A stretch of 64,000 nucleotides of DNA from Brachypodium distachyon (GCF_000005505.3 NC_016133.3:27878508-27942507), one strand, 5' to 3'. Counted from the first letter of the stretch, positions 1-12,229 are shown. Made by a program: numbers and translations. Notes: generated from the letters alone by a model not told the origin.

Positions 1-1783
1 CTTCTCGAACACACCCGAAGCTGGACGCAACCAGAACCAAAAGCCCACCAGGCGCCGACGGCCCACAAAAGTCCATCACACCCGATGGCTTCGAAGAAAA
101 AACAAAAGCGTCGACGTGGCCGATCAGGCAAGAAGAGAAACTCTCCGTGACGTTTAGTGGACAGAAAGACTAGATGATGTCCTAAGTTTTTCTGCGAAAT
201 CGTGTTAAAACAAATGCGTAAGTAGATGCTTATAATTAATTAAAACTAATAGAAAAAATTGTACAAGTGTTCTTATTTTACATTTAAAAGAAATAAAAGC
301 TAAGAAGTATGTGATAAAATAATTTATAAAAGAGAAGACATCGTTGAATTGATGAGGTAAAATGATTTGAGTTGATAGGTGAATGGAAAAATGTAAACGA
401 ATATGCATGGCTTGAAAAAAAACATGTATGACATGATTTGCATAGCAACGTGGTGGGCCTTCTACACCCTACTGAGGTGGCATTTGCATGCTGAGAGAAA
501 TAGTTAGTGGGTTGCCTATTTAGATATAGAGGTAGAAGATAAGAATAGTATGACCCCTACTCTCCTCGCCTTCCCTGTTTTGTGCGCTTGAATGAATAGT
601 TTTCATGGACTGAGATAGTAAATGATACACTTCGTTGGCGGTCATCCGCCCAACGCAACCGATTCCGACTAGCGTGAACTTGAACAAGCGAGATGACGAA
701 CGAGCCTCGTTGCCCTCTTCATAGGCATCGTCCACAAGATTTTGTCCAACAAGGACGACGAGGAGAAGAGGAGAAGGAGGAGGTGGCGGCTAAGGTTTAG
801 CCCCTCGAGTTGCCTCGGAGGAGACAACCCGAGATGCCTGAGGGCCGGCTCCTCGCCTCTTCTGGATTGGCGAAGATCGAGTATTTGTTCTGTCACTGAG
901 GGTGAAACTGGTTAGGATAATTACCAACTGAATCCGTTTTCGAATCTGATGATGGTATAGGATACGAGAAGAGAATTAACTATCCAGCCGGATACAGTAT
1001 ATGATATGGTACGAGCGTTATCCGACAGATATCGGATTATCCGACACTAATAATCCGGACATTATCCATTTCAGCTCACTTACTAGCCTAGACTATGAAG
1101 CCGAGAAAAGCCCATATCCCAGCACACATCCTAACCTAACCTACTAGACACATTCGCAGAGGAGATGAGACGAGTCTCTCTCGGTCTCTCCCAAATACGC
1201 ACTGCTCCCGGCGGTGTGCGTCTTCTCCCATGCTCGCAAGGCTTGTGCGTCTGGCTCCTTGCGCCGTTTGAATCTTCAGTGTGTGTAAGTAACCATTGTT
1301 GAGTACTTGAGTTGCGTCCCTGATTTGTCATAATCAGTTATTACTTGTACGCATTATTCAACAATCATTATCATTTCCGATCTGGCAAAAAAATACCTCT
1401 GCTAAATCACTGTCAACCCGAACTAACGAGAAACCAAACACCTCTTAAGGCACCTCGTCTGATTGCTGAAGAAACCCAGATGCTTACGTTTTGGGATTTT
1501 ATTTTTTCTGTTTGGTACGTCCATGGTCTCTCGGAGTCGGAGGGGCGCGAATGACCTCCTGAAACGGAGACATTTTACTTTGTAAGAATGAAACGGAGAC
1601 TCGGAGACAATAGAATAACACGCACCAGAACTCCACCGTCGTCCAATTAATGATTTGGAGTGAGTGCCGAATAAAACAAATCAAGTTAGTGCAGGCACCA
1701 TGTGACGATGGCATGTGAAAAGTGAAATCCAGTCCGTGGCGCACCGGATTCAATCCCAATCCGATCCTCCTCCAACAAAGTAA
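1..1783. other. Left-edge stretch with no recognisable gene
   Basis: Short open frames exist on both strands but none resembles a known family, none is long, and codon use looks random. Roughly 896-1078 is rich in ATCCG/CGGAT words, and its two ends (GGTGAAACTGGTTAGGATAAT and, reversed, GCTGAAATGGATAATG) look loosely like the ends of a hAT-type MITE. That is a weak resemblance only. The segment 200-400 is AT-rich without structure I can name. Confidence 0.4.
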
Positions 1784-2474
1784 GAGCATCATCAGGAGAG
1801 CCCCTATTTCACCCCCTATCCTCAAATATAGGTATTCTAGCTAAAAAACGCTCTTCCTCCCGGAACTGAGGGCGCCCCCAAATCGCCCTCCCGACGACCC
1901 AAACTGAGGTGCCGGCTAGGGGCTCCCGGAAGCGAGGATCTCAACGGCCAGCTCCGATTCGCGCCAAGGTTCGTCCTCCTTCCCTCCCTTCTCTCCCTTG
2001 ATTCGCGTTTTTGGCCGATGGGGAGGCGGGCGTCGCCGGCCGAGGATGGGTCGGGGACGGGTCGCGGCGGTGGCGGGCGAGATGGGGAGGCCGGCGGCGG
2101 TGCTGGGCGGGATGGGGAGGCGGTGCTGGGCGGGATGGGGAGGCCGGCGACGGTGCTGGGCGGGATGGGGGACATGGGGAGGCGGCGGTGCTGGGCGAGA
2201 TGGGGAGGCCGGCGGCGGTGCTGGGCGGGTCGGGGGCGCGGGGGCAGAACGGAGAGCCAGAGAGGAGGGGAGGTGAGGTCGGGGGCGCTGGCAGAACAGA
2301 GAAGAGAGAAAGAGATAGCAGAGAGATGAGAAAGAAGACAGAAGAGAGAAGAGAGAAGAGGTTAATTTGGTAGATGCAAATTGGTAGATCAATTTAGTAG
2401 TTCTTTCATGAGATTAGAACATACAATTGTGACTAAATTGCTTATAATTTCTTTCATGGTAGCAATTCATACAC

Positions 2475-5400
2475 TTGATGGATGATCACAGTTCTCCTAT
2501 GGGTTTGTACACAAACATGTTGAGTGAAGGATACAACGAAGAAGCTTGGGGCCAAAATTTGAGTAGTCCTATGGGTTTGTACACAGCAGATCATACACCA
2601 ATGCATGCTAAAGTTCCTACTCCTCCAGTAAAAACAAATAACAAGAGGAAAGGAAATTTCACTGATAAAGAAGATGAAGTTTTGGTGGCTGCATCGTTGC
2701 ATGCTAGTATGGATCCAATAGTAGGTACTGAGCAAAATAATGCCACTTATTGGAATAGGATTCATGAAGAGTATGAATCCCACAAGCCAGAAGGAAGTGA
2801 TCACAATGTCAATTCCTTATCGCATCGTTGGTCCGCTGTGAAAGAACAAGTGGGTAGGTTTTGTGGATGTTACGAGCAAATTATGCATAGGCGCGAAAGC
2901 GGGAAGACAGAGCAAGACAAGGTAGTTCACCTAGTTGTTTAATTTCATTGTATATTCATATGTCAGGTGCAAATATACTGAGACATGTTCACTTGTGCAG
3001 ATTGTTGATGCTTTCAAATTGTTCAAGTCACAAGATAAGACCAATAAAGGGTTTGTGCTAATGCATTGTTGGAACATGTTGCGTTTCGAACAAAAGTGGT
3101 TAGCTCAAGTTGACAGGTCATCTCAAAGTAATAAAAAGCAGAAGTCAAACTGTAACATCCCAATTTTCAAAACCCTTCATATGCATTGCATATCATAAGC
3201 ATCATGTCACCCTTGCATTTGAACACCTTGAAAACTCAAGATTTTGCCCAGAAAACCCTTCTACAGAAACGCCTTTATTTGATTTTGGTCGTTGATCTTG
3301 CTTTTGAGTATTTGCATTTTAACCCATGAGGGTATTGTGATAAAAAGGGATTTAATGCAAATATAAAACTATCCCATAATTGGCTTTTGAAAGTATTTTG
3401 AAAAATAATTTGTTTTGATAACCTAAGGGCCCTAAAAGCCATTTTATATTCTAATGTATTTTTAAATATTTTATTTTGAGGAAATTCTTGTTCCAAAAGT
3501 TAGATCATATGAAAATATGATTTTACAAATTTTGTTGCATTCTATTTGGAGTGATTTGGAGCTCCGAATCAATTTTGAGGTTCGAAATCAGAAAATAGAT
3601 AAAAGAAAAGGAAAACCGAAGAAAACCGGTCAAACCGGACCGAACCGGACCGGCCCAGCCCGAACCGGCCGGCCCGCTCTCACTGACCGGTGGACCCCGC
3701 ACGTCATCTTCTCCAACTGTCTCCTCCGGAGTCCACGCAGAGCACGCCCCGCGAACTGCCCACGAATCCGTTCCGATTTCTTCGCGCACGAACCACCAAA
3801 TCCGAAACCCCACGCGTCATATCGAAGCCCCGAACTCCTCTACCAATTCCCCCAAACTGCTCGCCCAATTTCGCATCGGTTAGGATTTAATTTCTCGCCA
3901 AAGTTCTTCACGGACGTCGCCGTTCTTCGCGTTTTGCCGTTGTTCCGATGAGCTTCCGCCCGCGCCACTCCCCTAGCCTCTCTCCTCTCCCCGTCCCGAA
4001 CGCCGTGACGCGCTCGCTTTTGCATTTGGCCGCCGCCGCCGCCTCCGGCCGCCCGCGCCGGCCATCTTCCTCAGCGCCGGCCGCCGCCCGCTCGTCGCGC
4101 CACCTCCGCGCGCCGTCCGTGCCCGCGCAGCCACCTGCGCCACCCCGCTCCGCCTGCGCCGCCGCCCCGCCAGCCCGCGCGCTCCCGCGCCCCGCGCCGC
4201 CCGCGAACCCGCCGCCTGCCGCGCCCGCGCTACCCCGCGCCGCCCGCAGCCGCCCCGCGCGCGCCGCCCCAGCCGCTCGCCCGCGCCGCCGCCGGGCCTT
4301 TCTGGAATCGTCACAACTTGTAGAATATTTTAGCACTGTCTAATTTCAGTTTTGAACAACTTAGACAGTAGCTATTTACAGAATGGTTGATTATGGTTTA
4401 AATTTCAAATGAATTGTTTCAAAATAGTTTTGAGCATGTTATCTTGCTGTAAAATTATTTGAACTTGTTCTCTATCCATTAGGACCAGAGAAAAAATTAT
4501 TTTGTGTATAATCATGGCATACAAGTTAAATAATGCTCTATGTTGCAAAAGCTGCACAATCTTTTGTTTTTAAACCCTATTCATGTATCATGCATATTAA
4601 TTACCACTTTGATGTTGTATAATCTGTCCAAATCTTTTGAGAGCCTTTTCAAAACAGAAACGAAACTTTGTACGTTAGAAGTAACCTTTGTGTGCATCAT
4701 CTTGGCATATGCATCATGGCATGGTTTTTGTATTGAATGTTGTGTTTATTGTGTGTGTTTCTTTTATTTTAGATTGTGTGGAGTGTATTTCTTGTTGTTG
4801 CGAAGAGTGCGAGAACTATCACAACCTTGGACAAGGAAGTTCACTTTGATCATATCCCATTATTATTGTTGTTTTAAAATACTTATGCACTAGTGTTGTT
4901 GGTAGAGATGCATTGATAGGACTATTACCCGTACCTCTATGCTAGCTATAAATCCCAGGTAGTATAGTTTACTCTCGCCATTACCTTGCTACCAAATTGC
5001 CAGCGATTGTAGTTGAATGCTAAGCTATGGTAGTATCGTGGGGGAAATAACTACATTATGATATTGTTATGCCTTTGGCTATATGAAATGTTTTTGTTAG
5101 ATGTAAGGCAAAACAACTAATTAAATGAACCATCCTGGGTGGGCTGCTTTGAGGATTTTGAGGATTAGCGGCGTCAGGTCCATTTCTATGGGTCCCTCTG
5201 AGTCGAGTTCCTGTGGATTCAGGAATGGATCGTTCATGGACGTCTCTCCCGTGGATTCGGGGAGCGCCTACGTTGCAAATGTGGAATGCCACCTGGGGTA
5301 ACTGAGACTGGACCAGTTTCCTATTTAGAAGCTTCTAGTACAAGCACAATGCTATATGGGCTCTGACGAGACAAGAGTAAGTTGTATGAACCTAAACCCG

Positions 5401-6733
5401 AAGAATTGTACTGAGGTAGCCGTGTAGGGGGAGCGTGATTCTCTCGTGGTTTAGGGAATTACCTCTGAAAATCTCGTAATCGATGCCGTTGCTACTCTAC
5501 CCTGAGGACAGCAAGGGATTAACACGTCGGTTTCTTGTGGGGAATGTGTACAAACTCTCGAGAGCGTCAAAACTAAGTACTTAGCCGTGTCCCCGGCAAC
5601 GGACATTTTGAGCAACTAGATGTGGAGCTGTAAGGAAAGTCTCACTCATTCCAATTTCTTAAATAAAATGAATGGTTTGAACAGGGTAGGAGCACTTGAA
5701 GAATCCACTTCTATGTACTCTAGGTTAATAGGAGCATGGGTGTGTCTACCCAGTATCCATTAGTTAACATTATTATAACATTCCTTTGTAGTAGGGTAAT
5801 TTATGTTCTGCTTCCACGCAAATAGCCTTGAACCCCACTTTGCCACATTATGCATATACTTGATAGGTTCTGTTATAACTCCTGGTGAATCTTGCCAATA
5901 CATTCAATGTATTGACCCTAGTGGCTGCATCGTTTCATGATGCAGGAAGCTCCGACGACGAGTAAGATGAACGTTTTGCTTATTTGGGTTACGGGCTTAC
6001 ATTCCAACACGCTCTCACCGTGGTGTTGATGTGCCCTTGTATCTTTCGCTTTCCGCTGCTAAACTGCTGTTTTATTTCCAGCTAACCCGTGAGGTTATGC
6101 GAGTTGTAAGTACCTTTTAAACTCTGGATGATTCGTTGTAATATTGAGATCTTTGTTCTATGATATTACATCTTCAAACTGTGTGTGCTAGTGAGTCGAT
6201 CCAGGGACTAGCACTAAAGCACAGAGATCGAACCCGTGTACGGGGGCGGTCGCTTCACAAACTCCAATGCAAGTCCAAGCATGTCTACTCAAGAAGCCAA
6301 CACGATCCATCTTGATGACTTTGAAGCTACATCTCCTGTCAAAGCGGATCACATGAAGAGACCTATTGGGAAGAAGGCGGAGAAAAAACGGCAATGTCGA
6401 GGTAAAAATGTTACCTCTTTAGAAGATAGTAATGTTGTGATGGCTTTTGATGTTGTGTTCTCAAAGAGGACAGAGATGGAGATGGCAAGAGAAACAGCAA
6501 GACAAGAAAGAGAGATGGCAAGAGAAACAGCAAGACAAGCAAGAGAGGATGCAAAGGAAAAGCGTTATGTTGGAGCACTTGCAATGGAGCAAAGGAAGTA
6601 TGAATTTGAGGAATGGAAGATGGAAATGGAGATCATAAACAAGGATCTTAGTTCGTTGGATGATGACAAAAAGGAATGCTACAAGATGCTACGGCGTGAT
6701 ATCATTGACCGACGATCTAAAAGATCAATTTGA
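2475..6733 (+). pseudogene. PIF/Harbinger ORF1 (Myb/SANT-like DNA-binding protein), split by solo LTR
   Basis: Exon 1 runs 2475-2921. An intron with GT..AG ends follows (2922-3000), then exon 2 at 3001-3150, which continues after the inserted LTR at 6263-6733. The N-terminal half has the trihelix/Myb-like pattern of ORF1 proteins: FTDKEDEVL, then a TYWNRIHEEY block, then LSHRWSAVKEQVGRFCGCY. The C-terminal half has basic KRPIGKKAEKK and a charged helix containing a duplicated 10-residue unit (MARETARQER). In PIF/Pong elements ORF1 acts with the transposase in mobilisation. The reading frame on both sides of the insertion is compatible once one copy of the 5-bp target duplication is discounted. 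So the LTR struck an otherwise intact frame. The nearest alternative is a domesticated Myb-like gene, but the flanking transposase and termini argue for the transposon. Confidence 0.85.
3151..6257. mobile_element. Solo LTR (about 3.1 kb, Gypsy-type) inside PIF ORF1
   Basis: The segment starts TGTAACATCCCAATTTTC and ends CGGTCGCTTCA (TG..CA) and is flanked by the 5-bp duplication CAAAC (3146-3150 and 6258-6262). It has no gag or pol frame. A GC-dense stretch lies at about 3950-4300. The length and the TGTAACATCCC start resemble the long LTRs of Tekay/Del-type chromoviruses in grasses, which is an inference. The simplest reading is an LTR retrotransposon that inserted in exon 2 and was reduced to one LTR by recombination between its LTRs. 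Confidence 0.85.
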
Positions 6734-6860
6734 GTATGTTGTTGTATTAACTATTTGAGTATGGACTATGTTGTTCTATGCACTATTTGAGTATGGACTA
6801 TACTGTTCTATGCACTATTTGAGTATGGACTATGTTGTTGTATTAAATATTTGAGTATGG
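6729..6860. repeat. Short tandem repeat, 32-bp unit
   Basis: TTTGAGTATGG recurs at 6754, 6786, 6818 and 6850, with a first partial unit at 6729. It starts at the stop codon of ORF1 and forms its 3' untranslated stretch. About four units are present. Confidence 0.8.
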
Positions 6861-7028
6861 CATAATTCGTTAAAGCAGTTGCATACAGTACCATACATAA
6901 TATATATTACACCCCTCCATAATGTAAAAATAGTACATGCTAAATAGATCAAGTCGGCAGGGTAACCTTCTTCGGGACAAAACCTTTCCGACTTAGATCC
7001 TAACTCTAACTACATACGACATTGCACA

Positions 7029-8409
7029 CTATGTTACCCCATAAATTTGCCATAGGTGCTCAACCAGGTCATACTTTAGTTGAGAGTGGACTTGTGCGTT
7101 GCGGATGTCAAGATGATTTTGAATGAAGTTCGAGAATTCAGCCGTCTGTGCATGAGAGGGAATAACCTTTTCTCCCATGTTGTCATAATTGTAGTCTTGC
7201 GGACCTTCATCTCGCTCGTCTTGAACTATCATGTTATGCATGATAACACAAGCTGTGATGATATCATGGAGTACTTCTTGATCCCACAGTCTTGCTGGTC
7301 CACGAACAATTGCAAAACGAGCTTGAAGCACTCCAAATGCTCGTTCCACATCCTTCCTATGTGCTTCTTGACATTTTGCAAAATATTTATTCTTCTGCCC
7401 TAGTGGAGAGGGTATTTTCTTCACCAATGTTGCCCACTGCGGGTATATGCATCGGCAAGGTAGTACCCAATTGTATAATTGTTACCATTTACTGTAAAAT
7501 TAACTTCTAGAGCTTGCCCTTCTGCTAGCCTTGCGAAGATCGGGGAACGGTGAAGAACATTGATGTCATTAAGAGAGTCAGGTAAACCAAAGAAGGCATG
7601 CCAAATCCATAGGTCTTGTGAATCAACAGCTTCTAGAATCATTGTGGGCTCATGCACATGGCCAGTATACATACCTTGCCATGATGAAGGGCAATTTTTC
7701 CACCCCGAATGCATGCAGTCGATGCTCCCTAGCATTCCAGGGAACCCTCTGCCCTCGCCAATTGCAAGCAATCTAGCGATATCGGCTTCATTTGGAGATC
7801 TAAGATACTCATCTCCGAAAACTTCAACAATAGCTCTAACAAATGCTTTCATACTTTTCAAAGCAGTGCTTCCTCCAATCCGAACGTACTCATCTGTAGC
7901 ATCCGATGCTACACCATAAGTCAACATTCGGAACACTGCGGTAGCCTTCTGAAGAGATGATAACCCAAGTTTTCCAGCAGCATTTCTTTTCTGCACAAAA
8001 TAGCTATCGTGTTCCCGCACAGCTTTCGCTATGCGAAAAACAACGGCCGAGACATTCGAAACCTGTGAAAACAAAGGTAATTAGTTGAACACTAGAGGAA
8101 CAATATAAATGCAAGTAAAAACCATATGTACGCATTGCTTACCTTCGGCGAATATGAGAGGCCATAGACAGGATGTTGCGCGAAGTAGTCTTCGAATAAT
8201 CTAGCATGCCCACCTGCCGTATCACGGTTAATTACCTGACGACCCGGCACTGAACCGCGACGGTGTCGAGCATTGAACTGCGTGTTCGCGTCGAGAACTA
8301 TTGCCGCTGTGGCAACCATTAGTTCATGGCCGTCATCTTCATGCTCCTCCTCCTCCTCCTCCGACGATGACGACGAATTCACATATTGCCAAAGTAAACT
8401 ACAACTCAT
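7029..8409 (-). pseudogene. PIF/Harbinger DDE transposase (Pong-like), one-base frameshift
   Basis: Exon 1 is 8409-8143, starting MSCSLLWQYV and rich in Ser and Glu. A short intron with GT..AG ends follows, and exon 2 runs from 8062. The DDE_Tnp_4-type catalytic core is readable: first Asp in GSIDCMHSGW (codon 7718-7720), second Asp in SLNDINVLH (7565-7567), and Glu in RKDVERAFG (7344-7346). The frame breaks near 7450, where the usual YYLADG-IYPQWA motif loses one base. Reading continues one frame over from about 7449 to the stop at 7029. The region joining the two exons also lacks part of the block normally found after HPVYG, so a small deletion or misplaced splice site is possible. Transposases of this type cut at the TIRs and generate TWA duplications. 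Frame and motifs otherwise look fresh, so the lesion may be recent. Confidence 0.88.
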
Positions 8410-8515
8410 TTTTGTGAGAGGAGGCTGAGAAATGTGGTAGAGTGAACAGACTGAGAGATGTGGTGGAGAGTGAATGGACAATGGCTTCAGAGCTCCACAT
8501 ATATGTAGACCAAGA

Positions 8516-8605
8516 AATATATCCGTTGGAAATATAACCGTTGAGAATATAACCGTTGAGAATATAACCGTTGAGAATATAGCCGTGAAGAATATAGCCG
8601 TTTGA
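8516..8605 (-). promoter_or_regulatory. Six tandem 15-bp repeats with AACGG cores upstream of transposase
   Basis: The unit AATATAACCGTTGAG is repeated at 8516 (variant), 8531, 8546, 8561, 8576 and 8591 (the last two diverged). Read on the transposase strand, the best copies give CTCAACGGTTA, one mismatch from the plant M-phase-specific activator (MSA) consensus YCYAACGGYYA bound by MYB3R factors. The array is about 110-200 bp upstream of the transposase ATG. It is just upstream of an AT-rich ACATATATG (about 8497-8505) that could serve as TATA box. The regulatory role is inferred. Confidence 0.6.
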
Positions 8606-8900
8606 TAATTAAATTATAATATTATAGTTTATGTACTTAAATGAATATAAGAATAAAACTATTCGATTTAAATTATAAGCGTTTCAAATATATAATTTCA
8701 AGTCAAGTAGTTTGAAATATAGATTTTTTACAAAAACGGTTGAAGGATATGAATAAAATATGGATGAATGAATTATAGGGGGTGAGATTTAGGCAGTCTG
8801 ATTTGGAGATGACAAATTTGAAAAAAGAATCTATACTAGAGAGTTCCTATATGAAGATTTAGGTGCTCACATTTAAGTAGTCCGCTGATAATGCTCATAA

Positions 8901-9467
8901 AGCAGCGGACGCGCACACGCACTTCCTCCTCCTACCATTCACTCGCAAGGATCTCCTCCGGGGGAAGCTCAAATGAATTGAAGAAACGTCGTCCATCTGT
9001 TAGACGAGAAAATGGCATTCCAGTCCAGAAATGGAGGGCCTTGCAAACATGTTTGGGCAAAGAGCTGGATTGACTTTACATAAATGGATCGAGAACTAGG
9101 CAGGCGTTCAAGGCAGACAATCGACCGTCGTTCCTGCACGGTCCCACCTGTCATTGACTGACCGACCACAGCAGTACCGACAGCAACCTCCCCTCCAACG
9201 CCCCCGCACTCTACTAGCTTCTCCCTCCGACCAATCACAGCCCACTTCCAGCTAGCCACCTAATTAAGGAGCTTAATCTCTCTCTCTCTCTCTCCCTGAG
9301 ACTCTCTCTTCCAAGCTTGAAGCTCGAGCTGCATCCGGTCACTGTTCACCTTTCCAGCTTCCACCACCAATAGATCTCCGGAGCAGCGCCTGCTAGCTAG
9401 CTGCTGCCATTAATCGAATCCCACGCAAGCATAAACGCACGGCAGATCGGTAGATGCGACCACGGCG
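8901..9467 (+). promoter_or_regulatory. Probable promoter and 5' UTR of the GT14 gene
   Basis: This is the gap between the PIF element and the GT14 start codon. A CCAAT box is at 9231-9235 and a pyrimidine (CT)n run at 9277-9294, a pattern common in grass core promoters and leaders. I see no convincing TATA box. The repeat run also makes a variable microsatellite. Confidence 0.4.
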
Positions 9468-11871
9468 ATGAGGGTGAGGGGGCTGGCGATGGGCGGCAGG
9501 GAGGTCGCGATCTCGGCCGTCTTCACGGGCCTCCTCGTCGTCTCCATCCTCTCCCTCCCGTCGCTCCTCCTCACCACCGGCCGCTTCTCCCGCGGCGCCG
9601 GGCCCGCCGCCGACTGGCCGTTCCTGCAGCAGCTTGGCGAGAAGGCGTACCCGGCGTCGTTCGCGTACCTGATCTCGGCGTCGACGGGGGACGCGGAGCG
9701 GGCGGCGAGGCTGCTGGGGGCGCTGTACCACCCGGCCAACAGCTACCTGGTGCACCTGGACCAGGAGGCCCCCGCGGAGGAGCACCGGCGGCTGGCGGAG
9801 CTGGTGTCCGGGCAGCCCGTGTACGGCCGCGTGGGGAACGTCTGGATCGTGGGCCGGCCCAACCTCGTCACCTACCGCGGGCCCACCATGCTGTCCACCA
9901 CGCTCCACGCCATGGCCGTGCTCCTCCGCCTGGGACGCCCCTGGGACTGGTTCGTCAACCTCAGCGCCTCCGACTACCCCCTCGTCACCCAGGACGGTAT
10001 GTCTGTCTGTCTCTCCACTCTCCACACGAACACCAACACGAATCATTGATTGATTGTTGAATTTAGATTTTGGATTGTGTTTGATTGGTTAATTTGCAGA
10101 TTTGATGGAGGCGTTCTCGCGGCTGCCCAGGGATCTCAACTTCATACAGCACACAAGCCACCTGGGCTGGAAGATGTAAGAGCTAACGAATTACTCTTTA
10201 GTTGAAGTAATCAATTGATAGGCTGGGGATTTTAATTACTTTTGTGGAGATCGACCGATGGGATCGTTTGAATTGAATTCATCAGCAGATGATTGAATAT
10301 TGAATTTGAAACGCGCTAGCTCTGCAGAAAGAAGCGCGCTCGGCCGGTGATCCTGGACACGGCGCTGTACGAGGCCGACCGCTCGGAGCTCCTCCGCCCT
10401 TCGCCCAACATTACCATCAACCGCCGCGGCCTCCCCACCGCCTTCAAGCTCTTCACCGGTACGTAACGTGATAAGCCATGAATCTCTCCGTGAACCTGCA
10501 GAAAAAATGGCAATAGAAATGTGCCATTGCGTTTTTCGTCAACGCTTGTTGATCGGAGATACGGGGCCCGTGTCCGGGTCCGTACTACGGTACTACTAGG
10601 CCCGATTGGTTTGGGTAGTTGTTCGTTTTGAATTCGTCCTCGGTAGCAATAGGAGACGTCAGCTGGACTGAGAGACGTACGGCGGATATAGTAGAGAACA
10701 TGTGGCTTGATCAGTACGTGTAACCACCAATCTGGCATGGAAAATAATATTACGGAGTATCTGTCTTTCAAAAAAAAAAAAACTTATCTCGAACGGCAAT
10801 CTAGTCAACGGAGTAGGAGCCCGAGTGCCACAAGGCATTTTGCAGAGAGACTAGCTAGTTATGCTTGCGCTAATCGATTTGGTAGATCTGGATCAGTGGT
10901 GATCAGTCTATTTTAATGTTGGTTTATGCTCTGGAATTATGCAAAACCCAGCAGATCGACCAACCAATGCGCTGTTCTGCGCTGTGCTGTTGTATTGGCA
11001 AACAAAAGCAAAAGCAAAAGCAAACCTTTAGTTTTGATCCACCGATTGCTTCCAAGAAACGGCAGGTATGCCGGCGACGTTCCATCGTACGTGTCGGCAT
11101 CACAAGGCAATCTCCAGAAACCGTACTCTTCCTAGCTGGAGTAGCACTAGAAGCAGCAGTGTCGCAAAAACCAAAGATTTCATTGTTATTGATTGAGCTG
11201 TACAAACAACAAAAAAGTCTGAGTTCATATCAGCAGTACTACTGTATTTGATTTGGACGAACAACAAAAGACTAAAATGTGTGAAGCGATGGATTGCAGG
11301 GTCGGCGTGGACGATGCTGTCGCGGCGGTTCGTGGAGTACTGCGTGATGGGTTGGGACAACCTGCCCCGGACACTCCTGCTCTACCACGCCAACCTGGTG
11401 TCCTCGCCGGAGTTCTACTTCCAGACGGTGGCCTGCAACTCCGCCGAGTTCCGCAACGCCACCGTCAACAGCGACCTGCACTTCATTCGCTGGGACAACC
11501 CGCCCAAGCAGCACCCGCTCTACCTCCGCCCCGCGGACTACCGACGGATGGTGCTCAGCAGCGCCGCCTTTGCGCGCAAGTTCAAGCACGCCGACCCCGT
11601 GCTCGACAGGATCGACCGCGAGATCCTCAAGCGCCAGCCACCGCCCCGCGACGATGGTGACAATGGCAGTAGTGTCGATGCTCAACAAGGCCGGTTCTTC
11701 AGCTACGCCGGGTGGTGCTCGGAGGGGGAGGTGGGGCTGTGCTCCGACCCCCGGGAGCTGCCCGGCAGCAGGAAGGGGGCCATCAAGGCCGGCGCTGGAG
11801 CCAGAAGGCTCAGGGTCATGCTCAACAAGTTGCTCTCTGCGAGAAATTTCAGGAGGCAGCAGTGTAGGTGA
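9468..11871 (+). CDS. GT14 family glycosyltransferase (core-2/I-branching type; GlcAT14-like)
   Basis: Four exons: 9468-9996, 10100-10175, 10328-10458 and 11300-11871. All junctions are GT..AG and in phase, giving 435 residues. Residues about 12-35 form a hydrophobic signal anchor, as expected of a type II Golgi protein. GT14 blocks follow in order: FAYLISASTGD and YLVHLDQEA near the N-terminus, WDWFVNLSASDYPLVTQ, PRDLNFIQHTS, then MLSRRFVEYCVMGWDNLPRT, FRNATVNSDLHFIRWDNPPK and a C-terminal Cys-containing tail. Characterised plant members (GlcAT14A-C) add glucuronic acid to arabinogalactan-protein glycans, so a role in cell-wall glycan synthesis is likely. The exact acceptor is not deducible here. 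The GC content of exon 1 is very high, which is usual for grass genes. Intron 3 (841 bp) shows only a small CAAAAG repeat. I see no damage. Confidence 0.93.
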
Positions 11872-12226
11872 GGAGGATCTAGTAGCTAGCTACGACAATG
11901 GCTTGTGTAACTCTGATGATCTGACCAAATGTGTCGTGTACAGAAAGAGGAAGAGGACACCAAGATAAGGCAATTTTGGCTGGGAGGGGTTTTAGAGTAG
12001 AGAGGAGAGTTGATTTCACAGAATAAGGACATGTACATGGTGCACCATTCATGGGCAAACATGCATGGTCACAACTCGCAAATTTGACGGGATCTGCCAC
12101 TGACGACCCATGGACAATTTTTTGTTTTTATAGCGTTTTTACGGGGAGTGCCGTGCATGTGTTGCTGTCTGTACAAGCAAGTGCTGCTGCTTATAAAAGC
12201 ACGAATTGTGTTACATCTAAACGAGC
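11872..12226 (+). other. 3' flank of the GT14 gene
   Basis: The 3' untranslated region and downstream spacer, up to the first Tourist-like element. No further coding signal seen. Confidence 0.5.
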
Positions 12227-12229
12227 TAA

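Larger units (their letters stand above)
1784..8896. mobile_element. PIF/Harbinger (Pong-like) DNA transposon, decayed
   Basis: The ends are imperfect inverted repeats: GAGCATCATCAGGAGA at the left and, reversed, GAGCATTATCAGCGGA at the right. Both are close to the GAGCAT..CAG termini usual for grass PIF/Tourist elements. TAA lies next to each end (1781-1783; 8898-8900, one base off), matching the 3-bp TWA duplication of this superfamily. Inside are the two expected genes facing each other: a Myb/SANT-like ORF1 (+) and a DDE transposase (-). Both are damaged, ORF1 by a solo LTR and the transposase by a frameshift, so the copy is presumably non-autonomous now. Without the 3.1-kb LTR it would be about 4.0 kb. 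The exact right end is uncertain by a base. Confidence 0.82.

Noticed and set aside
1998..2373. Overlapping Gly/Arg-rich open frames in three phases (+)
   Set aside because: They come from a GGCGG/GATGGGG-type GC-rich repeat near the left end of the PIF element; all frames stay open together and no family is recognised.
3908..4343. Ala/Arg/Pro-rich open frames on both strands
   Set aside because: They lie in the GC-dense part of the solo LTR and are explained by composition.
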